Assembly (NCBI GenBank): GCA_004794785.1
Contig: SJOL01002124.1
Span: forward strand, 1-64,000
DNA length: 64,000 nt
Source: Opisthorchis felineus
Taxonomy: Eukaryota; Platyhelminthes; Trematoda; Opisthorchiida; Opisthorchiidae
Direction of reading: 5' to 3'
Shown: positions 1 to 11,900 of the stretch, one piece after another
Position numbering within the stretch: position 1 is the stretch's first letter
How the letters are laid out: each line of letters starts with the position of its first letter
The notes under the pieces: generated by a model
The model's database searches: none
Seen by the model: the letters and a program-made list of their open reading frames with translations, nothing else
Told to the model about the DNA's origin: nothing
Program-made: the position numbers and the translations under genes

Positions 1-368
1 ACTAGAAGTAAAGCGTACCTCAAATTCGGTACTAAAATTTTATCCCGAATATTGTCACTTACTAGCTTCTGTGTATTCTATTTTCAACGCGTGATCTGGG
101 TCCTTACTTACTGTAGTGAGTGTGCGGAAGTAAAACGTTTTCCGCTTGACGTGCGATTGGGGTGCACAAGACATACCTCGACTTTCTGTAAGGACTAAGC
201 ACATACCCTTGCCATGACTGGGCTCTGGAAATTTCTCGGCTAAATGTCACTGTCGTAGCGGATGTATCTAAAATATTTTGAGAATCCTGTCAGTATATTA
301 AACCGACTGGGGATATTTGGCTCAATCATCCAAAAATCCTTAAATATTAGGTTGCATAGGTTCAGTTC

Positions 369-805
369 TATAGGCCATGTTCCACCGAAAATTTCAGCAT
401 CTTGGCGTCAAACATTGTGCTACGAACAAAATCGTTCAAGGGACTTTGCTGGTGGATACACAGGCGTCACTCCATATCTTTTACATTGCTATATCCGCAA
501 CAGCAATTGGTTAAGGACACCTGCTCGGCCACCCAGGCCAGGGCTGCTTTTTGGTTGGAATCCGCTGCCGTTTGCCTTCTCTCCTGCATCCACTGATCTA
601 CCGTACTCACTGAGATCTCGTTGTCTTCTAACCAGTTTGGGTTAAACTGAAGGTTTGTTTGGTGGTCTTGTTTTTGCACGCTCGGGGTCAGCATAGCTAA
701 GGCGCTCAATACGGTTGTTCATCGTACTTTCCGCGATGGCGTCTACGGAGTCAGCTCGCGTCAAGATGCGAAGTCGTCGCTTTATATCCGAACTGCGAAA
801 GTCAG
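369..805 (-). pseudogene. Unrecognised protein-like antisense tract with broken frames
   Basis: The minus strand reads like protein in three successive pieces. The first, about 804 to 643, is open and contains IERLSYADPERAK before a TAA. A second frame, about 709 to 467, contains NPNWLEDNEISVSTVDQWM and QERRQTAADSNQKAALAWV before a TGA. The same frame then runs on to about 369 with LNDFVRSTMFDAKMLKFSV. The composition (charged residues, Trp, few low-complexity runs) is more protein-like than most non-coding frames here. I do not recognise the family; a gag-like or other retroelement remnant is possible. It overlaps the proposed exon 1 on the opposite strand, and both cannot easily be functional, so each weakens the other. 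Confidence 0.3.
736..805 (+). CDS. Proposed first coding exon of the split gene (start codon)
   Basis: An ATG at 736 opens 23 codons (MASTESARVKMRSRR...) and ends with one spare G before a consensus donor, CAG/GTAAGT, at 806. The spare G joins the CT that begins the exon at 8289 to give GCT (Ala), so the frame continues. The peptide is basic with no signal sequence. The start was chosen because it is the only ATG in this short frame and the donor is very strong. Against it, the intron would be 7.5 kb, the exon is tiny, and the same DNA reads as a protein-like tract on the minus strand. The true first exon could lie elsewhere. Confidence 0.35.
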
Positions 806-2333
806 GTAAGTCGTAAACTGTGGCGAAACAAGCTATGGGGTTTACACGTTACCCGTCTGCAATGCCATCCGCCTCGATAATTCTTGATTCAGCGTACAAA
901 TCGAAACCAAACCGAGTGGACCGTTGGATCTATCTGTTGAATGCCGCAGTGCTTGTCCCTTTCATCAAATCAGATGTAATTTGGAATTAATTGTTTGGCG
1001 ACTGTGGTTAGATTGACATAAATTGCGTTTGTTGCTAGTCGGGCCACTCTCCCATCAGCTACGGGCAATTTTCCGTCCCTATCCAGTTCAAATAATGCAC
1101 TACAGCCCATTGACCGTTCGAGGTAAACTTGTCTGCAAGCCTTTTATATGCGGGTTGTTTATGGACTGGTATGTATGTTACATACCGCTCCAGATACCAC
1201 GAATCTTTAAGAATGAGGACATATTTGGCTTAGGTTTTAGTCGGGTATATGGCGTAATTTGTGCTGGGAATGAATCTCTGCAGATTTCCCTCACAGACCT
1301 GACACAACGGAGATGTGAATGTGAAACAGACGAAGTGCGCTACATAGGATAGGTAGGTAGTTATAGAATTGCTTGACTCATTCTTAAGTACTTTGGGATT
1401 CTGCATACACAAGAATGGTCCGCGACCGCCAAATGGTAAGTTAATTCTTCTTAGGCTGAGCATAACAGTTTTACCTCTTATTGGTTGGTTGGACAACACC
1501 TCAGCGAGAAACCGTGTCTACATCTTTTGTCGTCTTTTGTGACACTGATTGTGACCTGTCTGTGGGACTCAAAATGGGTTGCTTATGGCACTGTTTCCAA
1601 TGTCGTTGATAGACCTTTTAGTGGCAGGGTCAATCTTTGGGACCCATTCAGTTCCGCGGCCTTTTTCCATGTCCGTCAGAATAGTATTCCAATATTACAT
1701 TTGAATTTGGCAGCAATAAGTCCATCTACGTAGTCGAAATTGGGAGTCAAACTCCTCCGTACCAAATGAGGGTAGGGCAGTAACTACTGTAGCCTGGACC
1801 TCTGAGTTGAAATGTCACGCATATGGCTGAACCTGAAGTCATCCCAGCGTATTCAATACATTATAACAGGTTTTTAATTTTATTGAGGCCTTCTGCATTC
1901 TAGCTAGATTGTGTTCAACCTCCGATCATGTGCATGATTCATTAAATTGGATATATAGACTGAACTGGCCATTGCCTTACCCTCAGTAGCTCACTACAAG
2001 GAATGACGCAATTGCCATTTGTGAGGGTATGCGTGGATTGGTCTTCGGTCAACACAAAGTTCAACGGTAATGCAACCTTATGACTACAGAGCTTTGCGTA
2101 ACCTAGATGTGGCTCCTTTGTGACGCACGGAAATCGGAATGCGAGTGCATATTGGAGAGTACGGACAAAGGAGATGTTATATCAAGCATGGGATAATCCA
2201 CTGCAACTTCGTGAAATTGTACGCGTAGCAAGTCGGTTATACTTGGTTTAAAATGTGGTTATCGAAAGCATGAGAGAGGATGGATGGAGTAGAGGACAGT
2301 AACTGTCCATGGGCTGCTTTCGTCTCGTTTCAG
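806..2333. other. No gene seen (putative intron 1, first part)
   Basis: Both strands carry only short frames without recognisable motifs, and I see no repeat family here that recurs elsewhere in the window. Confidence 0.5.
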
Positions 2334-2348
2334 GCAAGTCGTAGTTCG
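2334..2348 (+). CDS. Candidate 15-nt micro-exon
   Basis: A pyrimidine-rich acceptor (ctttcgtctcgtttcag) is followed by 15 nt and then a consensus donor, GTAAGTG. Flatworms are known for micro-exons. In phase 0 it would encode ASRSS. Joined after the proposed exon at 736-805 (one spare nucleotide) it would bring an in-frame TAG, so it does not fit that transcript as an ordinary coding exon. It may belong to another transcript, act as a poison exon, or be chance. Confidence 0.2.
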
Positions 2349-3239
2349 GTAAGTGAACCCAAAAGATGGATACGCCGTCAAATTTGCGTCGTTTGTCCGA
2401 CCGCATTTTAGATAGGTCCAGGTGGTCCAATTTTGTCATCGACTGCAGGCATGAATTTCAAGGCTGGATGTCGCTTCTTGTCAATTTGTGTGGATTCTGT
2501 CGTTTCCTACGTCCTAGCAGGTTGTTCTTGGCGGTTAGCTTACAGAGACGCACCAGAGTTGAACATTTCCCAACTGGAAAGACTATTCCGGAGAGTTATA
2601 CCTTCTGATACCCTTCTGCAGGACTTAGTGTACAATTCCATCGTACTGCACCTTTACCGAGCCTGGAGAATTGTAGATGGGGCGTTATTCTTGCCGAAAT
2701 TCGCCACATTCTTTCAAGGTCGTTTATCTCATCCGGGGTGTCGGAATGTGGCACAGCCGGCACACTCCAATAACGGTTTCGTATAAGCTGCAATTAGTAA
2801 CATGACCGTTGGCACGGACCTTCACGCGGATCTACGCCACAGTGCCCATTATGTCCTCATCTTTTCGTATAGTAATGCGTTTTGAGACTTGATATTATCA
2901 CGCTCAGGTGTCTGGTAGCAGTAACAGTCGCGATGGGACTCTCATACAGTTGGTACGTTTGAATGACCATCCCAGCAACAACTGTGATCTGGTACGTCTC
3001 AACCTCATGTAAGGAAACTTTTTTGGACATATCACAAGGTTACATCCCTCTATAATGCTGTTGTATAATTTTCACTCAATATGGTCTGCTGTATCTTCGA
3101 AGTATCCGGAGATTTGAACGGATCATTTGCACACAAGACGAGGAGAATATGGCTGAGAACTGAATCCCGAGGGACACCAGCTAGTACAGTTTCCGTCCCA
3201 AAAGATCGAGCTACCCACTCCCAGTCCGCAGCCACGTCC

Positions 3240-3412
3240 CAGAGCTCGAGATTGCTCATTGGTTAAGGTGTGAACTTATTGACCGGAAGGTCCGTGGTTC
3301 GAATCTAGCCTCAGCATCTCGACTGCTTCTGTTTAGGCTTGAGCAACCTGGCAGTATCTCGCCCCTGTGCATCCTTTGGGTGGTATGGCAGCGAAGCACC
3401 GAAAGGATGTTA
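3240..3412 (+). mobile_element. tRNA-derived SINE, family 1
   Basis: A tRNA-like head carries a degenerate A box (gattgctcattggttaag) and a B box (GTGGTTCGAATC) about 35 nt later. The family-1 body follows: gcttgagcaacctggcagta, then gggtggtatggcagcgaagc. Matching copies occur at 18418, 28951 and, reversed, at 8798. The two boxes form an internal RNA polymerase III promoter in such elements. This copy is inserted in the antisense LINE at 3050-4090. Confidence 0.75.
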
Positions 3413-3594
3413 GAGCTGAGTATTTATTATTCATGTCCGATATCCGTGACAGCCTCGAGCTTCCAAATCCGTACTCTACAAGTTTCCTAAACAGGATGTG
3501 GTGGCCAACGCCTTCTCAAAGTCAAACAAACAGGCAGTCGCCTTACTGGCCAGCCACTTGTGGCCAAACGTTATAGACTTTAACTACCAACCGA

Positions 3595-3690
3595 GTTGCC
3601 GCGAGTTTTAATCTCCCTAGAGGTTCACGGTGGAGCAGATGCACAGTGCTCCTAGGCTTTTCGGCAAAGATGGACTTCACCCATACGAAG
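3595..3690 (+). repeat. SINE family 2, 3' body fragment
   Basis: The block gcacagtgctcctaggcttt followed by ttcggcaaagatggacttcac matches the 3' body of the tRNA-headed element at 41078-41290 and a diverged piece at 23043-23150. The head is missing here. It also sits inside the antisense LINE. Confidence 0.5.
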
Positions 3691-5059
3691 ACGCCCAAAT
3701 CACAAAACATGTGTGCTGTTTTTCTCTCGAGGAAACTCACGTTCCCTTTGCAGGCAACAAGTTGATAAAGTAGGGCTTGCAGCAGACAAACCCCTGTGGC
3801 ACCTGTGATAAGAGATTCCAAGAGTTCATGTGCTTATCAATCGTCCTCCGCGCTTTTTCCTCAATATCCTGGATGGAATGCCTGTAAGGCATACTTATCT
3901 GTAGTTACCTGTCCTGGACCTCTCTCCATTCTTGTGAAGTTGTTCGATGGTCCTTCGGCACTGTACAGAAAGAGGTAGGGGTTTGCCAAATATGCTGTAA
4001 ATGCTGGAGCGAAGTCTCTCAAGTCTTTTATGGAAATCATTGAGTCCTGATGCCTTGTCCTCATTCAGCTTTGCCAGGGGGCATTTAACTCTTTGCTCTG
4101 CACACTCCCAAGCTGTTTGTTCCTGGCTACAGTGTTGTCGTTATCATGAGTATTAGTTGGTAGATAACTATTCTGTCGTGATCTCTGTTCGGATCTGAAT
4201 CTCAGAATTCCCGTCGTCACCAATCCTAACCAGGAAGCCGTTCTGCTTGCAAAGTCGGTTATTTACAACGAGTGTACTCTTTTTGGTCGACGAACTGCGC
4301 CTGCCTCCAGTGTTCTTTCACGTACCAAGCTTTCCATTCTTTCACCGGCGGTCATTTCATCAAGACATATTTTGTACCCTTGATAGCTTTCATTCTCATG
4401 CTGCCGCCGGCGACGCATTAGTGACAGCAACGTTGTTTTCAGGATAAAATGGGCAGCTAATTCATCGAGTCAGTAGTTCGGTACAACAGCACAGGAGAAC
4501 ATGGCATGAAACTACGACAAAACTTCATTTCACTGAGTCATGGAGCAGAAAATCCGAACTCGAGCTAAATCTGGCTGAGGTAGATTATTCCGCAAAAAAA
4601 GAAAATGCGATCTACGTAGTTTGAATATAATTGGGCATGGGTGGACCTTTTTTAACTTCCGCTGTTCTCTATCTGTTCACATTCTCCAACCAAACAAAGA
4701 TGACGTCTTCACGAGTAGACCGTGCAAATTCCGTTCCAGTGCTTGATGTGAACGGCTACTATCTGAAAGAGCATGCCATCCAGCTTTGTAAGAACATTTT
4801 TGAGGTGATTGCAACGGCTTTTGCTGACCGCCTGCGGAAACATTATGACACACGATATCAGCCGACATCATTTTTGGCGTATCTTCAACTCCACATAATA
4901 ACCAATAGCTGGGGTTACTTATTATTTATAGAAAAGCTGATAGGTCGTCAGCATCCGTTGCCACAAACATACTTCAACTCAACCGGTCGCTGCATTCGTT
5001 GTTTACAGTGCCGAATCAACGGAACACTCGCGGAGATCTTTACGGGCTGCATTTTTTTT

Positions 5060-5302
5060 AAAAAAAACGCAGCCAACCGATGTCAGTGGCGTTCTTGTTG
5101 TCAATTTCTATCCAGATTGCCTGAATGTGTCTGAAGGTGTAGACACATCGCAATGACTGTAGTAAGCTAGCACTAAGTCCCTTCCCCCATTCACCTTTAT
5201 TCTTTTCTTCACAATAAGGCTTTCAAATAAATCATGATTGTACGGCAGCGAAGCATCGGTGTTGAACACTGATGTCATTCAGTCGATGATGATGATGATG
5301 AT
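5060..5302 (+). mobile_element. 3' end of an RTE-like LINE with (GAT)n tail
   Basis: The frame at 5065-5133 ends NRCQWRSCCQFLSRLPECV and then TGA, the characteristic C-terminus of the fluke RTE-type ORF2. About 150 nt of 3' UTR follow, then a perfect (GAT)n run at 5284-5301. RTE elements usually end in short trinucleotide tails, so this looks like a true 3' terminus of a 5'-truncated copy. The last 60 nt before the tail (cggcagcgaagcatcggtg) recur in reverse at 25975-26062. Confidence 0.65.
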
Positions 5303-8288
5303 TTCTTTGAACCGACTGGCTGACACATGTCGTGTGAAAATGCAAACAAAAAAATTCGCATCACGGGTTGGAAAGTTGCCCATACTTGGGACAGTGAGAG
5401 CAAATAATAACTATAATTTTTGGACCTCAACTAATGCGCAGAAATGATGTACACCTCCATTTATTATACTTCACTCTGACATTGAAAAACGGCAGTTCGC
5501 TCCAAAGATATCTAGTGCCCCTGGTGCTCATGGAGCACGACCAGAAACAATGTACGAACACGGCGTCGCCCATTTTCTGTTTCATTCCTTGATGCTGTAA
5601 AACACATGGAGCCCCAGTATTTATATGCTGCGGTGGAAAATTCTAGCAGCAAGCAGCCATGTGAACCCTGGATGCAATCGTGTTTCAGTTTGAAGACCAG
5701 GTATCACAGTCTCACTCAGGCCGTCTGCAGTTCGTGTTTCTTTGTCTCTAGGTCGTTAATTCTGGCATGGATCTACTGACTTGGTTGAGTTTCCCCACTT
5801 ATGTGAGGCTTGGATACGCTCTACCTCTAGTCGTCCACTTTACCCTTGAATGGTTGACCACCCTGAAGCAGGTTCTGTGGTTTCCGGCCACAATAATTTT
5901 ACCTTTACAAGACTACCCGTAGTGGCTTGCATTTCTTGATTTTTATACCTTTTACTCTTTAGTAATCCCATACCGAAATGTAAGATTGTGTATCGTCACA
6001 CCCAACATTTGAGATGTTGAACCAAACGAACACACGTGAAAATCCCTGTAGGTTGAGGGATCCCCCGAAATGAGGATCCCTCTTTGTTTAGTGTCTACTG
6101 TGAGATTACATTAGGTTTGAACTTTCTCCTAAGTCAACTCTCTAAGCCACCCTGCCGAGGGGACTTGAAGGGTTTATACCGGTAACTAGACCCACAATGT
6201 CCAGTGCAGGTCAAGTTCTGTCCTTGGATTCTGTAGCGTTGGACGCGAGTAGTTATTTAGCCGCTGTGCAGCTATCGAGCTGGTTTGGCTAGGCCTTGAT
6301 TGGTTTTGGGAATGTGCGGCACATGCGTATGGGTCCCATACAGTCTGAGTAGTCTACACGGCCGTACAAATTTCGTTTCTCTCGATTTTAAATGAAAACG
6401 GACTAATATGTTAATGCTCCTTCAGCTTTGAAGGCATTCAAACGTAGTCCTTGCGCAATTCCGCCTGGTTTTCATGGAACGCTTCCTTCCCAGCGCTTAG
6501 TAATTACAAATCGCAGGTAGTTGCGCGGGCAGCTGTTTCGTCTTACTAGTGTAGGTGGACGGGTTATAAGAATCAGGTGACGAATTTCGGAAGCCAAATC
6601 ACACAATATCCATTTACTGCACGTAATATATAGAATATGGACATGCGGTTTTGTATGGTAGCGAAATCTGGTCTTCTCCTACTGAGGACGTTGAAAGCCT
6701 GATGGCTTCAAGCGCAAATGTCTGTGGACATATGCAGCATCAAAGCCCAGAACACCACTCTGTATGCGAAATGAAAACAACGCTCACGTTGAGTACTATT
6801 TCTGCTGAAGCTACCAAGCGGCAAAAACCTCTAAAGAGTAATCTCCATTGTTCATTTTTATAGGGTTTTGGGACCACTGAACCACAAGAAAGTAACCGGT
6901 AACATGCGAGCCTGAAGAATTATGTAAGGGATAGAAATTTGCTTTTTGAGAATATGGACAGGCATTTGAATCAAGAAAAACATCTAGTTCCTAAACGATA
7001 AGCAAGAAAAAGCGAGTAAAAAACAGGGAACCTAGTAGGTTCGTTAGTTAAAAGCAGATTTTGCTGTGATGTGAAAGTGGAAGAGTTAAACGATCGACAT
7101 TCGTACAGCTTTCTTGACAGGTTTGTTACAAAAGGCGTTCGATCTTCATAAGGCATGGTAAAGATTGCCAACTACATACACCAAGTTATCATCTACCGGA
7201 CAAGTTTAGTAACATCTCATGAGGTATTGTGGACGATCGCGCCTTAGTTCTTAATTGACTAGGGACTCCTGTGGGTTCCCCGAAGGAATAGCCTCTCTTC
7301 GGCGATCTTCCTAAAATGTTACATTTTCCTTGTGCTAAATTCAAACTTGCTTGAACCCATAGGAGGGTGACGCATGATTCGGCAGATGGGTGTGAAGAAG
7401 ATTATGAAATCGGGGCGCCATGGATGCGACCCACGGTTTACGTGAGTCCACTGGCTGGGATAACAGCAAGATTAGTCGTTGGGTGGATGCCGATGTTTTC
7501 GCTTCTGGTTTCTATACGTGCCGATTGACTGTTACTAGAGATGACGGCCTCTCAGACATTTTTAATAGTCTCGTGCTGGGCCGCTTCTGAGCTTTTCATA
7601 TTAGATATTTAAACTAAATCACTAATGTTCAAGACCGACATTACTGTCGACTATGGTGTTATTCAAAAGTTTGGCTAAAACTTACAAATATGCCTCCATC
7701 GCGAATTGTGGTAAGTGAGTTTTTTTAACAACTATACCCATTTTATCCCGTTTTTCGTATGTTTGCTTCATCGACAAACTGGTTTGGGTGGTCATTTGCT
7801 ATAAGCCACACCTATTCAAATCAGATGTTTCATTTGTTCCCCCATCCATTCGCTACTGATGCTTCCAACAGTGTTTAATTAAATTCAGACTTTTCATCAC
7901 GACCACGTTCTCCAGGGCTTGCTAGGATCGTCATACTAATGAATACCATTTACGGATTTTGACGGACGGGCGATACTAGGGGCATCCGACGAGGTATTGT
8001 ACTTCTGATTTGTCTGAAAAAGCTTTCGTTAATCCAAATGAACTTCCGGGAACAGGCCCTACTGTGATCAAGGAAGAGTGAGTGCTTGGGTAGATTTTTA
8101 TTTCCGAAATCCTTAGATTTCCGGCCTTGATGCAGCCCCGTGTAGGTTTGTGGTGAAGTAAATGCTCAACTTGTGATTTGTCTGCCTGATTTCAACTCCT
8201 TTGTGAGTTTGTGACCATTCATGTCTCGTGTAGTGTGGACGTAACCGAGTGTGTACATAACAAATGTGTTTTTTGGATCCCTCTTCAG
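5303..8288. other. No gene seen apart from a small RTE scrap
   Basis: At 6648-6705 a short plus-strand frame reads MYGSEIWSSPTEDVESLM, resembling the C-terminal YGSE.W.L...DV..L box of RTE ORF2. It is too short to be more than a relic. The rest has no recognisable coding, RNA or repeat content. An ATG frame at 7690 (MPPSRIV before GTAAGT) was considered as an alternative first exon but does not match the phase of the next exon. Confidence 0.4.
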
Positions 8289-8413
8289 CTACCGCGTCCA
8301 GTAATGCATCACGGCCTGTGGAACAGCGGTGTGACGCTTCCCGTCTGAGCGAATCCTGTGAAAGATCACCGAATCTTGTTGCAGATATTGTGGAAAAAAT
8401 GAAAGCCCCACCC
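8289..8413 (+). CDS. Internal coding exon of the unrecognised split gene
   Basis: The acceptor is ggatccctcttcag and the donor CCC/GTAAGTACT, both good. The exon starts with two nucleotides completing a codon and ends in phase 0. It reads ATASSNASRPVEQRCDASRL and then SESCERSPNLVADIVEKMKA plus PP. The Ser, Glu and Arg rich start suggests a disordered segment, followed by a short helix-prone stretch (VADIVEKMK). The phase-0 end matches the phase-0 start of the exon at 12732. No known domain is recognised. Confidence 0.65.
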
Positions 8414-8797
8414 GTAAGTACTCTAACCCGAACTTATCAGGGTGTAAAACATTGTCTCGTTTCGCCCATCATATTTCACCGTTTCTCCTGACTAGTTTTG
8501 TCGGCCGATATATTCTCCCTGTTATGTGTCGAGTCCCCCCCCACGGAGATTGGCACCTGTATAGTTATGATCTTTTCAGTTATCCTACTGTTGTTTAATA
8601 TAATCGCGGATGTGATTTTGAACTAACTATTTGGGCTTGTTTTGATTTCCATAATTTACTGTACTATAACGTAGAAAGCAGTTTACGGTATTCAGAGACG
8701 CGGGACGAGCGAACTGTAACTTTTAGTCTGATACTTCCCATTTATTTTGTGAAGGCGATTGGTAATAATAATAATAGTAAAAATAACCGTTGGACTG

Positions 8798-8960
8798 TAA
8801 CACCCTTTCAATGCCCACCGACGATGCCACCCGAACGAAGTACGAGGGCTAAGATACGGGTTACCCGAGCCCAAACAGGAGCAGCCAAGATGCCAAGGTT
8901 GGGTTCGAACCATGGGCCTTCACTAAGTTTGCAACTTAACCACTGAACTCTCTCAGTTGG
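8798..8960 (-). mobile_element. tRNA-derived SINE, family 1, reverse copy
   Basis: On the minus strand the order is A-box-like gagagttcagtggttaag, B box ATGGTTCGAACCC, then the family-1 body ending with the CGGGTGGCAT and CACCGAAAGGGTG equivalents near 8800. It matches the plus-strand copies at 18418 and 28951 and lies in the proposed intron after the exon at 8289-8413. Confidence 0.75.
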
Positions 8961-11900
8961 CCATCCCCACTGGCATCTCTTAGTTTTATGCTAATCCCTC
9001 GTCAACTTTGGCATCAGTCGTTTGGTTCATCAGTGTGAAAAAAGCTGCACTAATCCCCCCATCGATTTGGCTACCTGAATACGGAGAGGTTCAGGCATCA
9101 CAGCTGGTGCGCCATGTAGTTAAGTATCATTTGATGAATGTCCAACTCGCTTTCGTGGAATTTTTGGTACAACTAATATTCCGTTAGGTTACGCACTCAG
9201 TGCAGACGCAGGTGGCTGGCGCTCAACTAACGGAAGCGACAGATCGGTTTACATCCACTTTTATTTACCACTGAGCAGACCATCACGAGGTCAGTTTTCT
9301 TGAGAAACTTCGTCGCTCAAACAATTCATCAGGCTGTCCTTACAAATTTCAGGTCCATAAAGCCTTGAAAGTTGCATTTACAATCGTTTTATTCGTTCTT
9401 GTTGGCTGAACAAGTCTTTGAAATTGGCTACTATTGCGTTACCTCCGTGGTGGAGGACCTCTATAGCGGGGGAACACTGTAGGTTTCACCGGAACAACTA
9501 GTGTTCATTCTACCTTACCTTGACTAAAAAGTTCATATTTGATGGTTTTCGTTGCAGCCTTCCTAAATTAGCGATCAAGTCGTTCGGTTTCACCATAATT
9601 AATCGGTAATTCGCTCAATTTGTAGTACAGCTGTCACACTACTCGCTGTGAACTCTATCCTAGTACAGAAACTATCAGGATCACCTTGCAGCAAACGCAC
9701 GTATTCCGACCTGGTGTGTCCAGTGTGACTTCTCATGCGGTGAAAGGCCAGCGTAACTAAATACATTGATCGATAGGTTTAATTTGCCACTCCTTCCTTC
9801 CCCTTCATATGATCGTCGCTCACCTGTACTCAGACTAACTGTAAATCCAACCTTCAGTTCGAAGTAGTTTGTCTACTGACACCGCCTCCTCGTAAACGGC
9901 TGCTCATGCACAGTAGTTAATCTCCATAAGCAGTCCCCAGCACATAATGAGCTTAGCGAACCTAAACATTTGTACTATAGGTACCTCCACTAAGCTCACA
10001 AAATGCGTCGGCAGGTATCCTTTAACGAGCACTTCCTCCTTATGTGAAGTTCCTGGTGAAAACTACGTGCAAGGTGGTCACACATTTTCGATCACTATGT
10101 CGGACCCCAAATGGTCAAAACTTAAGTTGAACCAGTAAACTAAACTAGAGACGTGCTGTTGAGCAGGACGCTGAGGTGCACAGTAATCTGTGGGGCAACA
10201 CCAACGATACACTCCGACCGGTAGGGCTGTTGTGCTACCGGTTAGCCCCACTCTCCGAAAAATGCAATAACTTCTAGCAGACAATGTAAAAATTGATCTC
10301 AAACGGCATCGCTTGCTGGGGGTTTACTGTACTGTCATTTGATCTAATAAGTGATTTTTGCGCTCTTTCACTGACAATTGCATGAAATACTGCTACACGA
10401 TACCCTATGTATGGAGAAACAGCCTGGTGTGTCTGTGCTCCCACGTAGTCCCTCTATGGGTTCTAAGTAGCCTCTCTTATCAAATGTAGCAGAGTACGAA
10501 GAATCTCCGTTTACTTGATGCATGCAATTTAGAGTCGTTAAGTAGCTTGCTGAAAGCAGCATTCAACAAACATGAACGTTTTCACGTAGGTAGTTTGTTT
10601 TTTTAGTGTTTTGTTGAATTAGTCGTTTTCCGTGCTTCGAAATACAGTTTTATGTAACGACCGTCTCTGCGACCCTACTGCTACCAAACAGGTGTGCATG
10701 TCAAGGCAAAGCAGGTTGACCCCCCCCTCCTGAACACTGAAATCCGTCCGTTCCCTCGGTTTCGTGATATAAAGCAAGTGTTATATCGACTTCGCTGCGG
10801 TCTGAAGAGTTAAATGGGCGCGTAAAACCCGTTTCTGGTCAAGTGTGTGTTCTGAGTAATCATGACGACTCAGGGTATTTTCAAACCGTAAACAGTGAGC
10901 ACGGAGAACACTGAACACCAAACTCAAATTCTTTTATATTACAGTTGTCTTGGGTTAATGGGACGCTCATGGACGCTTATAACAGGGACTGGAAGTATGC
11001 TAGGTTCACTAGAACTACATTAGACTATCGACGAATCGGTTGCCATAAGTAAGATAAATCGGTTTTCCTAGTCTTCGTAGTTTCCAAGGCTGTGAACTTC
11101 CTGTGAACTTCTTGCACAGCTGGTGCTGGCGTAGATATGGCAATGCCAGACGACTCAGAGTTAGTGGCTTCGACGCTAGTCGGGTCGACTACTTTCCCAC
11201 ATTTTATACGGCTATACGCGATACGTGGCCAGGATTATGGAACTGTAAAGCATCTTTTATGCAACCCAGGTCCAAAGTTCAACGAAAACCCGCTTTTCAA
11301 TGTTTTAGAACATTATCTATGAACGATTGTAACAACCTTTTAGCAATTTGTTCTGGAGTGAATCTCAGTGACAGCCTGCTCCATCCAGGTACTGTCAACT
11401 ATAGGTAGCCAGGCCGTTCAGCCAAGTCTTCTGATCGTGTGGCCTTTGGCAGACAAGTTAACATAATGTGCTCGATGAGGCACAGTAAGGCGACCTAATC
11501 TCTGTGGTTTTATTAACTGTATCCAACAAAATTCCCCGGCTTGACATTTGCTCATTAAGGGCACACACGGCAATCTGATGCCAGCCGTATAAATGAAAGA
11601 TGTAGACTGACTCAGCGGTCTCACTTTCACTCCTTAATTTGTCGGGAATTCGGGATCAGTAGGACAGCAATCGTATCAGCGTGTGAGCTGTAAAATGGCC
11701 GGTCATTTCTGGTTGAATACTTTCAGAGCATTGCTGGTGAATCTCTTCGTTCGTCATCCGACTCTGACGACAAACTGGAGAGTGTTTCCGATGCAACCTG
11801 TTGAGAAACGCTCAGCTGCGACGCCCTCTGGCGCTGTTTCGTCAGCATAAAGTAAACTATGTTGCAAATGGATAGGGTCCAAAGTATGTCTCTGTGATCT

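Larger units (their letters stand above)
3050..4090 (-). mobile_element. CR1/jockey-like LINE reverse transcriptase fragment, broken by SINEs
   Basis: Read from 4090 downward, the minus strand shows RT landmarks in the right order. About 4085-3860 reads KLNEDKASGLNDFHKRL and then NGERSRTGNYR, matching the finger/palm entry of non-LTR RTs. About 3530-3440 reads the FDFEKA box and, in a shifted frame, HHILFRKLVEYGFGSS. About 3190-3100 reads LAGVPRDSVLSHILLVL, equivalent to the VPQGS-LGPLLF box. The catalytic ADD box is not seen. Two SINEs with tRNA-like or shared ends (3240-3412 and about 3595-3690) lie inside it, so they inserted later. Frameshifts and stops make it dead. The family assignment rests on motif order only. 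Confidence 0.65.

Noticed and set aside
7690..7710. Alternative first exon MPPSRIV before GTAAGTGAG
   Set aside because: Ends in phase 0 whereas the next exon at 8289 needs one spare nucleotide.
11103..11408. Overlapping open frames of 101 and 61 codons
   Set aside because: Both frames open over the same bases with no motif; neither has convincing exon borders.
11727..11804. Possible exon SIAGESLRSSSDSDDKLESV after a ttcag acceptor
   Set aside because: Runs into TGA within a few codons and lacks a consensus donor; including it would end the gene model early.
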